A stretch of DNA of 64,000 bases from Meiothermus sp. (GCF_026004075.1 NZ_BPIK01000001.1:970041-1034040); one strand, 5' to 3'. Counted from the stretch's first letter, positions 53,639-61,653 are shown. Made by a program: numbers and translations. Notes: generated from the sequence alone by a model not told the origin.

Positions 53639-54355
53639 ATGACCTCGAGCTGGAAGTACCTTGCAGGTTTTGTGTTGATGAGCACACTGGCCCTAGCCCA
53701 GGTAGCCCCCGATGCAGCGCAGGTGCTGGAGAAGATGCGCCAGGCTCACGGGGGACAGGCCCTGGCAAACTTACGTACCTACCGTGAGGTTGCCACCCTC
53801 ACCACTTTTTCCGGGCCGCAAGCCGAGCATCGGTTGACGGTGGTTTCGTATGTGGACTTTTTGTCCCAAAGGTTACGGGTGGAGTACCGGGATGGCGCTA
53901 ACCTGATTCAGGTGCTCCAGGTATCGCCTGCAGGGGGCCAGAGCTGGAGCGCTATATCGGGTCGCAAGGCCCTCGAGTCCACCCTCACCAAAGAACTGCG
54001 TAATGGGCTTTACCAGACCTGGTACGGCCTGCGCTTAGGCGGAAACGGGCGTGAAATGGCACGGCTTGAAGGCAGGCGCACGTTTGGCGACGTGACCGGG
54101 CAAGCGGTGGTGGTGCGTACCCAGGGCAGCCAAACCACCTACCTTTTCAATGCCCAACATCAGCTTGTTGCCGAGCGCTACCAGAACAGCCAGGGTCAGC
54201 TAACGGTGCTCTACTCCGACCTGCGCCTGGTTTCAGGCATACGCATTCCTTTCCGGGCCCGCTTGTATGCCGACGGCGATCTGTTCGCTGAGGTCGCGGT
54301 GCAAGAGGCCCGGGTCAACCCAACACTGGGGCCTGAGACCTTCAAGCTACCTTGA
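53639..54355 (+). CDS. secreted LolA-like/outer-membrane lipoprotein-sorting type protein
   Basis: The 238-residue protein has a signal peptide (MTSSWKYLAGFVLMSTLALAQ, cleavage after LAQ or nearby). The rest is beta-rich with repeated short strands (LRTYREVATLTTF, RLRVEYRDGANLIQVLQV, TYLFNAQHQLVAERYQ). The pattern of a LolA/LppX-like half-barrel is plausible but not proven. TACCCT at 53626-53631 lies 7 nt before ATG 53639 and no Shine-Dalgarno is present. It is followed 57 nt later by a secreted S41 protease, so the two may share a transcript. Confidence 0.6.
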   Translation: MTSSWKYLAGFVLMSTLALAQVAPDAAQVLEKMRQAHGGQALANLRTYREVATLTTFSGPQAEHRLTVVSYVDFLSQRLRVEYRDGANLIQVLQVSPAGGQSWSAISGRKALESTLTKELRNGLYQTWYGLRLGGNGREMARLEGRRTFGDVTGQAVVVRTQGSQTTYLFNAQHQLVAERYQNSQGQLTVLYSDLRLVSGIRIPFRARLYADGDLFAEVAVQEARVNPTLGPETFKLP

Positions 54356-54412
54356 TGGGTCAAGATGTAATCCAAGCAACCCATCCCTGCGAATTTGGCG
54401 CAAAAATAAATC

Positions 54413-55681
54413 ATGGACAGCCGGCGGCTTTGGGGGGTTGTATGGGTGCTGTGGGCGGGGCTGGCGCTGGCCAGCCCGGCGCAGGATCTGCTCGACGAGG
54501 TAAGCCGTTTGCTGGGCGATTACTACGGCGGGTTTTCCCAGGTCAGGCTGCAGGAACTCAAACAGAAGTACCAGGGGGAGCTGGAGAAGGTCTGTGCCCA
54601 GGAGGTGAGCTGCCCCAGCAACAAAGCCTATCCGCTTATTCAGGCCCTGGTGGCCGACTATGGCGACCGGCACACCCGCTACTTCACCCCCGAAGACTAC
54701 GCCGAGATTCAAAGGCGGCTGGCCGGAAGCAGCAGCAGCCGCCCCCAACTGGGGGTGCAGCTCCAGGTGGTCTCGGGGCTGGAAGGTCTCCTGGTGGTGG
54801 AAGTAAGCGCCCAAACCCCCGCCGAGGAGGCCGGGTTGCGCCGGGGTGACCGCATTCTGGCTATCAACGGCGAGGCGCTGCCCCAGGCCGAAGGCGAGCG
54901 CATGGAATTTTTGCGCGAGCGGGTGGCCTCGGGAGCCCCCCTCAAACTGACCGTCCAGCGGGCCCAGCAGCGCCTGGAGCTCGAGGTACTCCCCCGCATT
55001 ATCTCCCTGCGGCAGTTGCCCACCCTCAGCCTCCGGCCCGATGGGGTGGCGGTCTTGCGCATCCCTTCCTTTGGCGGCTACCAGCAGGTAGGGCCGCGAA
55101 TCCATGAGCTGGTACGGCAGGCCCAGGCTGCAGGGGCCCAGGCCATGGTCATAGACCTGCGCAACAACGGCGGCGGGGTGCTGAGCGAGTGTCTGGTGGG
55201 GGCCGGGGCCTTTGTGAAGGAGACCTACCGCCGCTTGCAGGATAACCTGCGGGCCAGCGAGCAGGGCTATAAAGATGGCTACTACTACTTTCGCTCGGGA
55301 GGCCGGGAACGCCCACAGTACGAGGTGCAGGCCGCCTACTGGACGGGCCCGGTGGTGGTGCTGGTGAACGAGCGCACCGCCTCGTGCGCCGAGTACTTCA
55401 CCTTCGACCTGCAAGAGGGCCGCCAGGCCCCGGTCATCGGCCAGCCGACCGCTGGTGTGGGCAACACCGCCACGGTCTTCCTGCGCCTGAGCGATGGCTC
55501 GGGTCTGCAGATCACCACCTCGAGGGCCCAGCGCAAAGACGGCAGCTACTACCCCGAGCGGGTAACCCCCACCCTGAACCTTTCCGACGACTGGTACGCC
55601 CTGGCCGAAGGGCGCGATCTGCTGCTGGAGAAAGCCGTCGAACTCTTGATGAGTGCGGATGTTGGCCTGGAGCGGGAGTAG
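54413..55681 (+). CDS. S41 family carboxy-terminal processing protease (CtpA-like)
   Basis: The 422-residue secreted protein has a signal peptide (to about ALASPA), a PDZ domain (LGVQLQVVSGLEG... to about residue 190, with GLRRGDRILAINGE) and the S41 peptidase core. The core includes MVIDLRNNGGGVLSE near residue 245 and the catalytic Ser in NERTASCAEYFTF near residue 323. The usual partner Lys, in a GxxTxGK motif about 25 residues later, is replaced: GQPTAGVGNT. It therefore probably belongs to a branch using another catalytic arrangement, or is inactive. Confidence 0.85.
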   Translation: MDSRRLWGVVWVLWAGLALASPAQDLLDEVSRLLGDYYGGFSQVRLQELKQKYQGELEKVCAQEVSCPSNKAYPLIQALVADYGDRHTRYFTPEDYAEIQRRLAGSSSSRPQLGVQLQVVSGLEGLLVVEVSAQTPAEEAGLRRGDRILAINGEALPQAEGERMEFLRERVASGAPLKLTVQRAQQRLELEVLPRIISLRQLPTLSLRPDGVAVLRIPSFGGYQQVGPRIHELVRQAQAAGAQAMVIDLRNNGGGVLSECLVGAGAFVKETYRRLQDNLRASEQGYKDGYYYFRSGGRERPQYEVQAAYWTGPVVVLVNERTASCAEYFTFDLQEGRQAPVIGQPTAGVGNTATVFLRLSDGSGLQITTSRAQRKDGSYYPERVTPTLNLSDDWYALAEGRDLLLEKAVELLMSADVGLERE

Positions 55682-55701
55682 GGACGGCCAGGGTTCGGCC
55701 T

Positions 55702-56106
55702 TTACAAACCCTCTACCGGTTCGCTCTCCATAGCCCGGATGGCCTGGCGCAGCCAGTCGGGAATGCGGGCGGGTTTGCCATCCTCGAGCCAGACCACCAC
55801 CACCTTGATGCGGGCGGCCAGCTCCCCGCTGGCCCAGGTCTCGCTCAGGGTGCGGAAGCTCGAGTTGCCCACCTTCTCCACCCGGATGGCAATTTCCACC
55901 GGCTCGGCAAACAGGATGGGGCGGATGTAATCCACCTCGGCCCGGGCCATGACAAAGTTGCCGCTGTCTATGGCCGCCCCAGCCCGGCGCAGGTAGTGGC
56001 CCCGGGCCACCTCGTCGTAGGTCAGATACACTGCGTTGTTGACGTGTTTGAGGGTGTCTAGGTCGCTAAAGCGTACTTCGATGGGAACGCGCACCGGAAA
56101 CCGCAT
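55702..56106 (-). CDS. acyl-CoA thioesterase, hotdog fold (4HBT/YbgC-like)
   Basis: The 134-residue protein contains the 4-hydroxybenzoyl-CoA thioesterase signature RFSDLDTLKHVNNAVYLTYDE (about residues 12-32), with the catalytic Asp and HVNN turn. It is of normal length for single hotdog domains and probably hydrolyses a short or aromatic acyl-CoA. It is divergent from the oligopeptidase gene, with only 38 bp between the starts. Confidence 0.88.
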   Translation of the reverse strand: MRFPVRVPIEVRFSDLDTLKHVNNAVYLTYDEVARGHYLRRAGAAIDSGNFVMARAEVDYIRPILFAEPVEIAIRVEKVGNSSFRTLSETWASGELAARIKVVVVWLEDGKPARIPDWLRQAIRAMESEPVEGL

Positions 56107-56144
56107 ACCCCTGGATTCTATCCCGAGCGCCTATACTTGAGCCT

Positions 56145-57908
56145 ATGAGCCAAGCCATCACCGAACTTCCAACCTGGGATCTGGACGCCTTGTTTCCGGG
56201 CTTCGAATCTGAAAAGTTCAAGTCTACCTGGCAGCAGGTGGCCGACCAGTTGCAGGATTTACAGGAGTTCATCGAAAGGCAGCGTATAGGCCGGGGCGAT
56301 GCCGCCACCGACCGCGCCACCTTCGAGGCCCTGCTGGACAAGCTGAACACCTTTGGCGATACCCTGGGGCCCCTCTTTGCCTATGTGCTGATGCGGGTGG
56401 ATACCGATAGCGCCGACGCGGAGGCCCAGGCCAAGCTTTCCGAGCTCGAGCTGCTCCATCTGGAGTTCCAGAAACTGCGCCCCCGCCTGCAACGCTGGCT
56501 GGCTGGCCTCGAGGCCGATGCGGTGGGTGCCGGCGATTACCGGATTCTCATCGAGGAAGCCCAAGTGCTGGCCCGGCACCTGATGTCGGAAGCAGAAGAG
56601 GTGCTGGCCGCCGAGCTTTCGCTCTCGGGGGGGCGGGCCTGGGTCAAGCTGCACGGCAACCTGACCAGCCAGATTACGGCGGTGTTGAATGGCGAGGAGC
56701 AGCCCATCACGGCGGTGCGCAACCTGGCCATGCACCCCGACGAGGCGGTGCGTAAAGCCGCCTACGAAGCCGAGCTAAAGGCCTGGAAAGCCAACGAAGT
56801 GGCCCTTGCAGCAGCCCTGAACGGCTACAAGGGCGAGGTCTCGACCCTCAACCGCAAGCGCGGCTGGGAAGACGACCTGGCCCCGGCCCTGTTTGAAAAC
56901 CGCATTGGCCGCAAGACCCTCGAGGCCCTGCAACAGGCCATGGTGGAGAGCCTGCCCCACTGGCGGCGCTACTTTGCGGCCAAAGCCCGGGCCCTGGGCA
57001 AGGAGCGGCTGGACTGGTGGGACTTGTTCGCCCCCATCGTGCGGCCCGGCCAGACCCCCAAAAAGTGGAGCTGGGAAGAGGGCCGGCGCTTTATCGTGGA
57101 GCACCTGTCGGGCTTCTCGCAGGCCGCTGCCGATCTGGCCGAGCGGGCCTATGCCGAAGGCTGGATGGACGCCCCACCCCGCAAGGGCAAGGTGGGCGGG
57201 GCCTACTGCACCCCGGTGGGGCAGGGGGCCTCGCGCATCCTGCTCAACCACGAGGATAGCTTCGAGTCTATTTCCACCCTGGCCCACGAGCTGGGCCACG
57301 CCTACCACAACTACTGTTTGCGCGAGGTGCCCTATCTGTTGCGCCAGGAGCCCATGACCCTGGCCGAGACGGCCTCCATCATGAACGAGACCGTAATCGG
57401 GGAGGCCGCGCTTAGGGTGCTGCCGCCCGCCGACCAACTGGGGGTGCTCGAGGGCGGTTTGCAAAGTGCGGCCCAGGTGATCGTGGACATTCACTCGCGC
57501 TTCCTGTTCGAGCAGGCGGTGTTTGCCCGGCGGCGGGCGCGGGAGCTATCGGCCGAGGAGTTTTGTGACTTGATGCTCGAGGCCCAGCAGGCCACCTATG
57601 GCGAGGCCCTGGCTACCTACCATCCCTACATGTGGGCGGTAAAGGGCCACTACTACGGCTCCAACTTCTATAACTTCCCCTATGCCTTTGGGCTTTTGTT
57701 TGGGCTGGCCCTTTACCAGCGCTACCGGCAGGAAGGCCCGGGGTTTGTGGCCCGCTACGAGGAGCTGCTGGCCTCGGTGGGCAAGTACCCCGCCGAGCAA
57801 CTGGCGGCCCGCTTTGGCTTCGATCTGGAGTCGGTGGCCTTTTGGCGGGAGGGGATGGCCGTGCTGCTGGCCCGCATCGAGCGTTTCGAGGCGTTGCTAA
57901 ACCAATGA
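56145..57908 (+). CDS. pepF: M3 family oligoendopeptidase F
   Basis: The 587-residue zinc peptidase has the HExxH motif in LAHELGHAYHN near residue 379, with the downstream Glu ligand in NETVIGEAALR near residue 412 of the same domain. The length matches oligoendopeptidase F-type enzymes, which degrade peptides of about 7-17 residues in the cytoplasm. TATACT at 56132-56137 ends 7 nt before the ATG, with no ribosome-binding site, so the mRNA is probably leaderless. Confidence 0.92.
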   Translation: MSQAITELPTWDLDALFPGFESEKFKSTWQQVADQLQDLQEFIERQRIGRGDAATDRATFEALLDKLNTFGDTLGPLFAYVLMRVDTDSADAEAQAKLSELELLHLEFQKLRPRLQRWLAGLEADAVGAGDYRILIEEAQVLARHLMSEAEEVLAAELSLSGGRAWVKLHGNLTSQITAVLNGEEQPITAVRNLAMHPDEAVRKAAYEAELKAWKANEVALAAALNGYKGEVSTLNRKRGWEDDLAPALFENRIGRKTLEALQQAMVESLPHWRRYFAAKARALGKERLDWWDLFAPIVRPGQTPKKWSWEEGRRFIVEHLSGFSQAAADLAERAYAEGWMDAPPRKGKVGGAYCTPVGQGASRILLNHEDSFESISTLAHELGHAYHNYCLREVPYLLRQEPMTLAETASIMNETVIGEAALRVLPPADQLGVLEGGLQSAAQVIVDIHSRFLFEQAVFARRRARELSAEEFCDLMLEAQQATYGEALATYHPYMWAVKGHYYGSNFYNFPYAFGLLFGLALYQRYRQEGPGFVARYEELLASVGKYPAEQLAARFGFDLESVAFWREGMAVLLARIERFEALLNQ

Positions 57909-57943
57909 TGGAAAATAAAATATAGCAAAATGTAAAACTTGTA

Positions 57944-57972
57944 TTGACAGAATATAAAACCTTGGTTTATAT
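57944..57972 (+). promoter_or_regulatory. strong promoter of the SHOCT-like/DUF2089 operon
   Basis: TTGACA at 57944-57949 and TTATAT at 57967-57972 are separated by exactly 17 bp in an AT-rich stretch, the closest to consensus in this window. The palindrome at 57960-57984 overlaps the -10 box. Confidence 0.85.
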
Positions 57973-57984
57973 TTAGAACCAAGG
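57960..57984 (+). promoter_or_regulatory. operator-like palindrome overlapping -10 box and Shine-Dalgarno
   Basis: CCTTGGTT at 57960-57967 and AACCAAGG at 57977-57984 form a perfect 8-bp inverted repeat with 9 bp between. The right arm runs into the ribosome-binding site AAGGAGG. A DNA-binding protein here would block RNA polymerase; DUF2089 proteins with a helix-turn-helix, like the last gene of this operon, are a natural candidate. Confidence 0.65.
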
Positions 57985-57993
57985 AGGGCGGTT

Positions 57994-58188
57994 ATGTTTG
58001 GAAGCTTCAATCCAGATGAACTCGCAGTGGTCATCGCCGACAAAATCAAGGGCTATCACCGGGAGGCCGAACTGGAGGGACAGTTGCCCAAACACGCCCT
58101 TCGCCGCCGCATGGCCCGGCTGCTGCGGGCCTGGGCCGAGGCCCTCGAGCCCGCCCAGGGCCCAAAAGGCCGCCTGCGTGAAGCCTGA
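57994..58188 (+). CDS. hypothetical protein, 64 residues
   Basis: The small, charged, helical protein (MFGSFNPDELAVVIADKI to AQGPKGRLREA) has a strong promoter and ribosome-binding site of its own and leads a five-gene operon. Residues 24-50 are rich in Arg, Leu and Ala, likely a long helix. I do not recognise a family. Its position at the head of the operon suggests a partner of the following DUF4097-like protein. Confidence 0.6.
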   Translation: MFGSFNPDELAVVIADKIKGYHREAELEGQLPKHALRRRMARLLRAWAEALEPAQGPKGRLREA

Positions 58189-58221
58189 ATCAAGCCGCAA
58201 AACTTTTCCGTGGAGGTTCCC

Positions 58222-58953
58222 ATGACTGAGCAAGCCCGCATCCAGGCCCTGCTAGAAGCAGGCAAAATTACCCAACAAGAAGCCGAACTGCTGCTTTCGG
58301 CCCTCGAGGAGGGCGAGGCGGCGGCCCAGGAGGCGGTGGGCGAGCAGTATGCCGCCGCTGGCTGGCAGCCCAAGGGCCTGCGCTGGGTGCGGCTCAAACT
58401 CACCGCCGGTCAGCTCGAGGCCCGGCTCGACCCGGCCATAGAGATGCCGGTGCTGGAGGGCCCCGCCGAGGTGCGAAGGGTGGGGCCCGACCTGGAAATC
58501 GTGCCAGAGACGAACACCGGTTTTCTGGGCGGCATGCTAGGCCGCATGGGCAGGCTCGAGCTGCGGCTTCCGCCGGGCTGGGGTCTGGAGGTGGAGGGCA
58601 AGGCGGCCCAGGTGGAGGCCCAGGGGATTGATTTTCTGAAAGGCCGGGTGGCTGTGGGCAACGTCGAACTGGAGGCCGTAAAGGGCCTCGACCTCGAGGT
58701 CACCGCCGGCAACATCGAGGGTTCCTTGCTGCTGCAAGAAGGTATGAACCAACTGCGGGTCTCGATGGGCAACGCCCAGCTAAACCTGCTACCCGGCAGC
58801 AGCGTGCGGCTTTCGGCCAGCGTGAGCCTTGGGAACCAGGAGATCAGGGGCCTCGAGGGCAACCCCAATGAGGGTGATCGGCAGATCGGCGAGGGCCGGG
58901 CCCGCCTCGAGGTCTCGGTGCGTATGGGCAATCTGGAGATAAAGGCCAGGTAA
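58222..58953 (+). CDS. SHOCT-like plus DUF4097-type beta-helix protein
   Basis: The 243-residue protein begins with a short helical hairpin (IQALLEAGKITQQEAELLLSAL, about residues 6-27, in two parts) of the SHOCT-like/YvlB N-terminal type. Repeating short strands follow (GNVELEAVKGLDLEVTAGNIEGS, GNAQLNLL, GNQEIRGL, GNLEIKAR), typical of DUF4097 right-handed beta-structures. I see no signal peptide. In firmicutes similar proteins act in cell-envelope stress. ATG 58222 with GGAGG upstream is preferred over an earlier in-frame start. Confidence 0.7.
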   Translation: MTEQARIQALLEAGKITQQEAELLLSALEEGEAAAQEAVGEQYAAAGWQPKGLRWVRLKLTAGQLEARLDPAIEMPVLEGPAEVRRVGPDLEIVPETNTGFLGGMLGRMGRLELRLPPGWGLEVEGKAAQVEAQGIDFLKGRVAVGNVELEAVKGLDLEVTAGNIEGSLLLQEGMNQLRVSMGNAQLNLLPGSSVRLSASVSLGNQEIRGLEGNPNEGDRQIGEGRARLEVSVRMGNLEIKAR

Positions 58954-58974
58954 GCCCCTGGAGAGGAGCCCGGT

Positions 58975-59406
58975 ATGGAAGACAAGAAACGCATAATGGA
59001 CATGGTCAAGGAAGGCAAAATTACCGCCGAGGAGGCTATTCGCCTGCTGGAAGCGATGGACTCGAGCGCGCCCAGAACCGCCTCCGCGGGCTACGCTGCG
59101 GTGGTGGCCCCCCCACCCCCCAAAGGCCTCGCCAAGATGATCCGTATCGTGGTGGACGGCGAAGACGTCAAGGTCAAGGTCAACATCCCGGCGGCCCTTG
59201 CCAAGTTTGCTGCCAACTTCATCCCCCCTGAGGCCAAGCAGCAGTTGAGCGCCCAGGGCATTGATATTGCCGGCATCCTGGACATGCTCAAAGGTGAGCT
59301 GCCTGAAGGGCGCTTGGTGGACGTGGAAATCAGCGATGTGGGCAAGGTGGGCGACGGAGAAGTTAAGATGACCGGCCCCATGCGGGTCTTGATTGAAGTG
59401 GTCTGA
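58975..59406 (+). CDS. SHOCT-like domain protein, 143 residues
   Basis: The protein starts MEDKKRIMDMVKEGKITAEEAIRLLEAMD, the same helical hairpin as the previous gene. A Pro/Ala linker (SAPRTASAGYAAVVAPPPPKG) and a C-terminal half with beta strands (IRIVVDGEDVKVKVNIP) and amphipathic helices follow. Resembles proteins annotated as YvlB- or SHOCT-like with unknown function. It starts 21 nt after the preceding stop, with GGAGAGGAG upstream. Interaction through the shared hairpin is a reasonable guess. Confidence 0.65.
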   Translation: MEDKKRIMDMVKEGKITAEEAIRLLEAMDSSAPRTASAGYAAVVAPPPPKGLAKMIRIVVDGEDVKVKVNIPAALAKFAANFIPPEAKQQLSAQGIDIAGILDMLKGELPEGRLVDVEISDVGKVGDGEVKMTGPMRVLIEVV

Positions 59407-59424
59407 AGCACCAAGAGGCATACA

Positions 59425-59763
59425 ATGACCACAGTGGCTAAGGTAAGCATTTCACCCGGCTGGCGCTCGAGGTTGCACCTCATCCGCCCACGGTTTGTGT
59501 ATCTATGGGTGCGGTTGTGGGCGCTTCCCATCCCCATTGTCCTGTTCGCGCCGTTGGTGATGCTCGAGTTTTTCTTGATGCTAAGCACCCGTATCCTGCG
59601 CAAAGCCAAAGCCCCAGACCCCCAGATGGACGTGGCCCTGCGCGGCCAGATCTGGGAACTGCGCAAGATGCCGCCCTTTGTTCTGCTGGAGGCGGAGGTG
59701 CGACCCAGGGCCTTTGATGCCAGAGCCCCTCAGCAGGTCTATGTCAAGATTGGCCTTTGGTAA
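59425..59763 (+). CDS. hypothetical membrane protein, 112 residues
   Basis: The protein has a basic N-terminal segment (PGWRSRLHLIRPR), one long hydrophobic stretch or two short ones (VRLWALPIPIVLFAPLVMLEFFLML, read in two parts, residues 29-53), and a soluble C-terminal half ending VYVKIGLW. No family is recognised. AAGAGG lies 6 nt before the start. Among otherwise soluble neighbours it is the membrane component of this operon. Confidence 0.6.
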   Translation: MTTVAKVSISPGWRSRLHLIRPRFVYLWVRLWALPIPIVLFAPLVMLEFFLMLSTRILRKAKAPDPQMDVALRGQIWELRKMPPFVLLEAEVRPRAFDARAPQQVYVKIGLW

Positions 59764-59781
59764 ACCCAACCTGGAGTCCTC

Positions 59782-60177
59782 ATGAGACCTTTCCCCATGC
59801 CCACCCAGTGCCCGGTAGAAGGCTGCCACGGGCATCTGCACGTCACCGGGCTGGTCTGCCCCGAGTGTCGCACCGAGATTCGGGGCGAGTTCCAGCCCAA
59901 CGAGTTTGCCCTGCTGCCGCCCGAGCACCTCGAGTTTTTGCGCCTGTACATCAAGGTGCGGGGCAACCTCAAGGAAGTGGAACGCATTCTGGGGCTTTCG
60001 TACCCCACCATCCGGGCCCGCTTCGAGACCCTGCTCAAGGTGCTGGGCTACGAGTACCAGGAAGTGCCCGAGAGCCCCAGCCCCCAGGAGAAGGAGGCCA
60101 TCCTTGATGCCCTGGAAAAGGGCCAGATCAGCGCCGCCGAGGCCGCCGAACGGCTAAGGGCCCTAAAAAGGCGCTAA
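59782..60177 (+). CDS. DUF2089 protein: zinc ribbon, helix-turn-helix, SHOCT-like end
   Basis: The 131-residue protein has CPVEGCHGHLHVTGLVCPEC near residues 10-29 (four-Cys zinc ribbon), the DUF2089 helix-turn-helix core (LRLYIKVRGNLKEVERILGL, then SYPTIRARFETLLKVLGYEY), and a terminal helical hairpin KEAILDALEKGQISAAEAAERL like the one that begins the two upstream SHOCT-like proteins. It is the likely transcription factor of the operon, with the palindrome at 57960-57984 as a candidate target. Its stop overlaps the convergent enoyl-CoA hydratase stop by 4 bp. Confidence 0.82.
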   Translation: MRPFPMPTQCPVEGCHGHLHVTGLVCPECRTEIRGEFQPNEFALLPPEHLEFLRLYIKVRGNLKEVERILGLSYPTIRARFETLLKVLGYEYQEVPESPSPQEKEAILDALEKGQISAAEAAERLRALKRR

Positions 60178-60938
60178 AAACGGGGCGGGCGCTTCTCGAA
60201 GAAAGCGGCGATGCCCTCGGCCAGGTCGCCGGTCTCGCGCACCCAGGCGTTGGCGATGGCGGCCAGCCGGAAGCCGTCCTCGAGGCCCATCCCGGGCAGG
60301 GCGTGGAGCAGCTCTTTGGTCAGCTTGAGCGAGGTCGGGGCGTTGGCGCTCACTTCCTGCGCCAGGGCCAGGGCTTCGTCCAGCACCTGCTCGGGTGGCA
60401 CCACCCGGTTGACCAGGCCCATCCGGTAGGCTTCCTGGGCCGGGATGAGCTTACCGCTCAGGAGCAGTTCCTTGGCGTGTTTCTCCCCCACGTTGCGCAC
60501 CAGGATTACCCCCACCAGCGCGGCCACAAAACCGATCTTCACCTCGGTGTAGCCCAACTGGGCCTGCTCGCTCATGATGGCGAGGTCGCAGGCCGTAGCC
60601 AGCCCGGCCCCGCCGGCCACTGCCGGGCCGTTGATGGCGGCGATGGTAGGTTTGGGGAAGGTGTAGACCCGGTGAAACAGGCGCATCAGCTCTTGGGAGT
60701 GGGCATAGTTGGCCTCGGCCCCCGCGGTGGTCACGTTCTTAAGGAACTCCAGATCGGCTCCGGCGCTAAAGGCCGGGCCCGCGCCGGTGAGCACCACGGC
60801 CCGGATGGCCGGATCCTGCGCGGCGGACTCGAGCGCGGCCAGCAACTCTTGCACCAGGGCGGGGGAGAGCGGGTTGCGCCGCTGGGGGTCGGCCAGGGTT
60901 AGGAGCCGAATATTTTGGTGGTCGGTTGAGAGGATCAT
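60174..60938 (-). CDS. enoyl-CoA hydratase/isomerase family protein
   Basis: The 254-residue crotonase-fold protein has the oxyanion-hole segments FSAGADLEFLK near residue 57 and INGPAVAGGAGLATACDLA near residue 105, followed by GYTEVKIGFVAALVG near residue 128. The second catalytic Glu (in YTEVKIG) is present. The first, normally in a GGGxEL turn, reads GGAGLA here, so only one of the two usual acid-base residues remains; several family members of other activity share this. The exact reaction cannot be given. The gene is convergent with the DUF2089 gene and divergent from infC. Confidence 0.83.
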   Translation of the reverse strand: MILSTDHQNIRLLTLADPQRRNPLSPALVQELLAALESAAQDPAIRAVVLTGAGPAFSAGADLEFLKNVTTAGAEANYAHSQELMRLFHRVYTFPKPTIAAINGPAVAGGAGLATACDLAIMSEQAQLGYTEVKIGFVAALVGVILVRNVGEKHAKELLLSGKLIPAQEAYRMGLVNRVVPPEQVLDEALALAQEVSANAPTSLKLTKELLHALPGMGLEDGFRLAAIANAWVRETGDLAEGIAAFFEKRPPRF

Positions 60939-61003
60939 GGCTTCTTTATGCTATCTCTAGGCACCCATACAACCAACAACTACTGCCAGAACGTTTGCAA
61001 GCA

Positions 61004-61033
61004 TTGCCCTGCAACCTGCTTATTGTGTAGACT
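61004..61033 (+). promoter_or_regulatory. infC promoter and leader hairpin
   Basis: TTGCCC at 61004-61009 and TAGACT at 61028-61033 (18-bp spacer) give a promoter. The leader contains AACCCAGCGAAGCCGGGTT near 61046-61064, a small hairpin followed by TTGTTGTTT, and then the ribosome-binding site GGAGGTGA. The hairpin plus T-rich segment may act as an attenuator. Confidence 0.5.
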
Positions 61034-61086
61034 CGAGCTGTAGACAACCCAGCGAAGCCGGGTTTGTTGTTTGCGGAGGTGAAGTT

Positions 61087-61644
61087 ATAACCAAGGATGT
61101 TCCAGTAAATGAGCGGATTCGGGTACGTCAGGTACGGCTGATTGACGAAAACGGCACACAGGTTGGGGTGGTAGACACCCGCGAAGCCCTGCGCATGGCT
61201 AAAGAGCGCGAGTACGACTTGGTTCTGGTCTCGCCCAACGCAGTCCCGCCGGTAGCCCGGCTGCTCGACTACGGCAAGTGGCGCTACGAGCAGCAGCAGG
61301 CCGAGAAAGAGGCCCGCAAGAAAGCCAAGCGCACCGAGCTCAAAAGCATGAAGCTCCGCCCCAAAATCGAGGCCCACGACTACAACACCAAGCTGGGGCA
61401 CATCCGGCGCTTCCTCGAGGAAGGGCACAAGGTTAAGGTCACCATTATGTTCCGAGGGCGTGAGATGGCCCACCAGGAACTGGGTTATAAACTGCTGGAA
61501 CGCATCGCCAAGGACTTGGAAGGCGTGGGTTTTGTGGAGATGCGCCCGGAGATGCTGGGCCGCGACATGAACATGGTAATGGCCCCGGGTTCCAAACCGT
61601 CGGCTCCGGTAGCGCCCTCTAGCTCGCCCTCAAACCCTGCTTAA
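61087..61644 (+). CDS. infC: translation initiation factor IF-3, apparent ATA start
   Basis: The frame begins at ATA 61087, 4 nt after GGAGGTGA, and reads ITKDVPVNERIRVRQVRLID, matching the IF-3 N terminus. No ATG, GTG or TTG in frame lies near this point; the first conventional start (GTG 61168) would remove the conserved N-terminal 27 residues. Rare start codons (ATT in E. coli) are characteristic of infC, because IF-3 itself rejects them and so limits its own synthesis. The 185-residue protein has the linker helix KWRYEQQQAEKEARKKAKR and the C-terminal domain HDYNTKLGHIRRFLEEGHK, and ends with a Ser/Pro-rich extension of about 15 residues. rpmI and rplT do not follow, unlike in many bacteria. 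Confidence 0.9.
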   Translation: MTKDVPVNERIRVRQVRLIDENGTQVGVVDTREALRMAKEREYDLVLVSPNAVPPVARLLDYGKWRYEQQQAEKEARKKAKRTELKSMKLRPKIEAHDYNTKLGHIRRFLEEGHKVKVTIMFRGREMAHQELGYKLLERIAKDLEGVGFVEMRPEMLGRDMNMVMAPGSKPSAPVAPSSSPSNPA

Positions 61645-61653
61645 TAATTTTGC

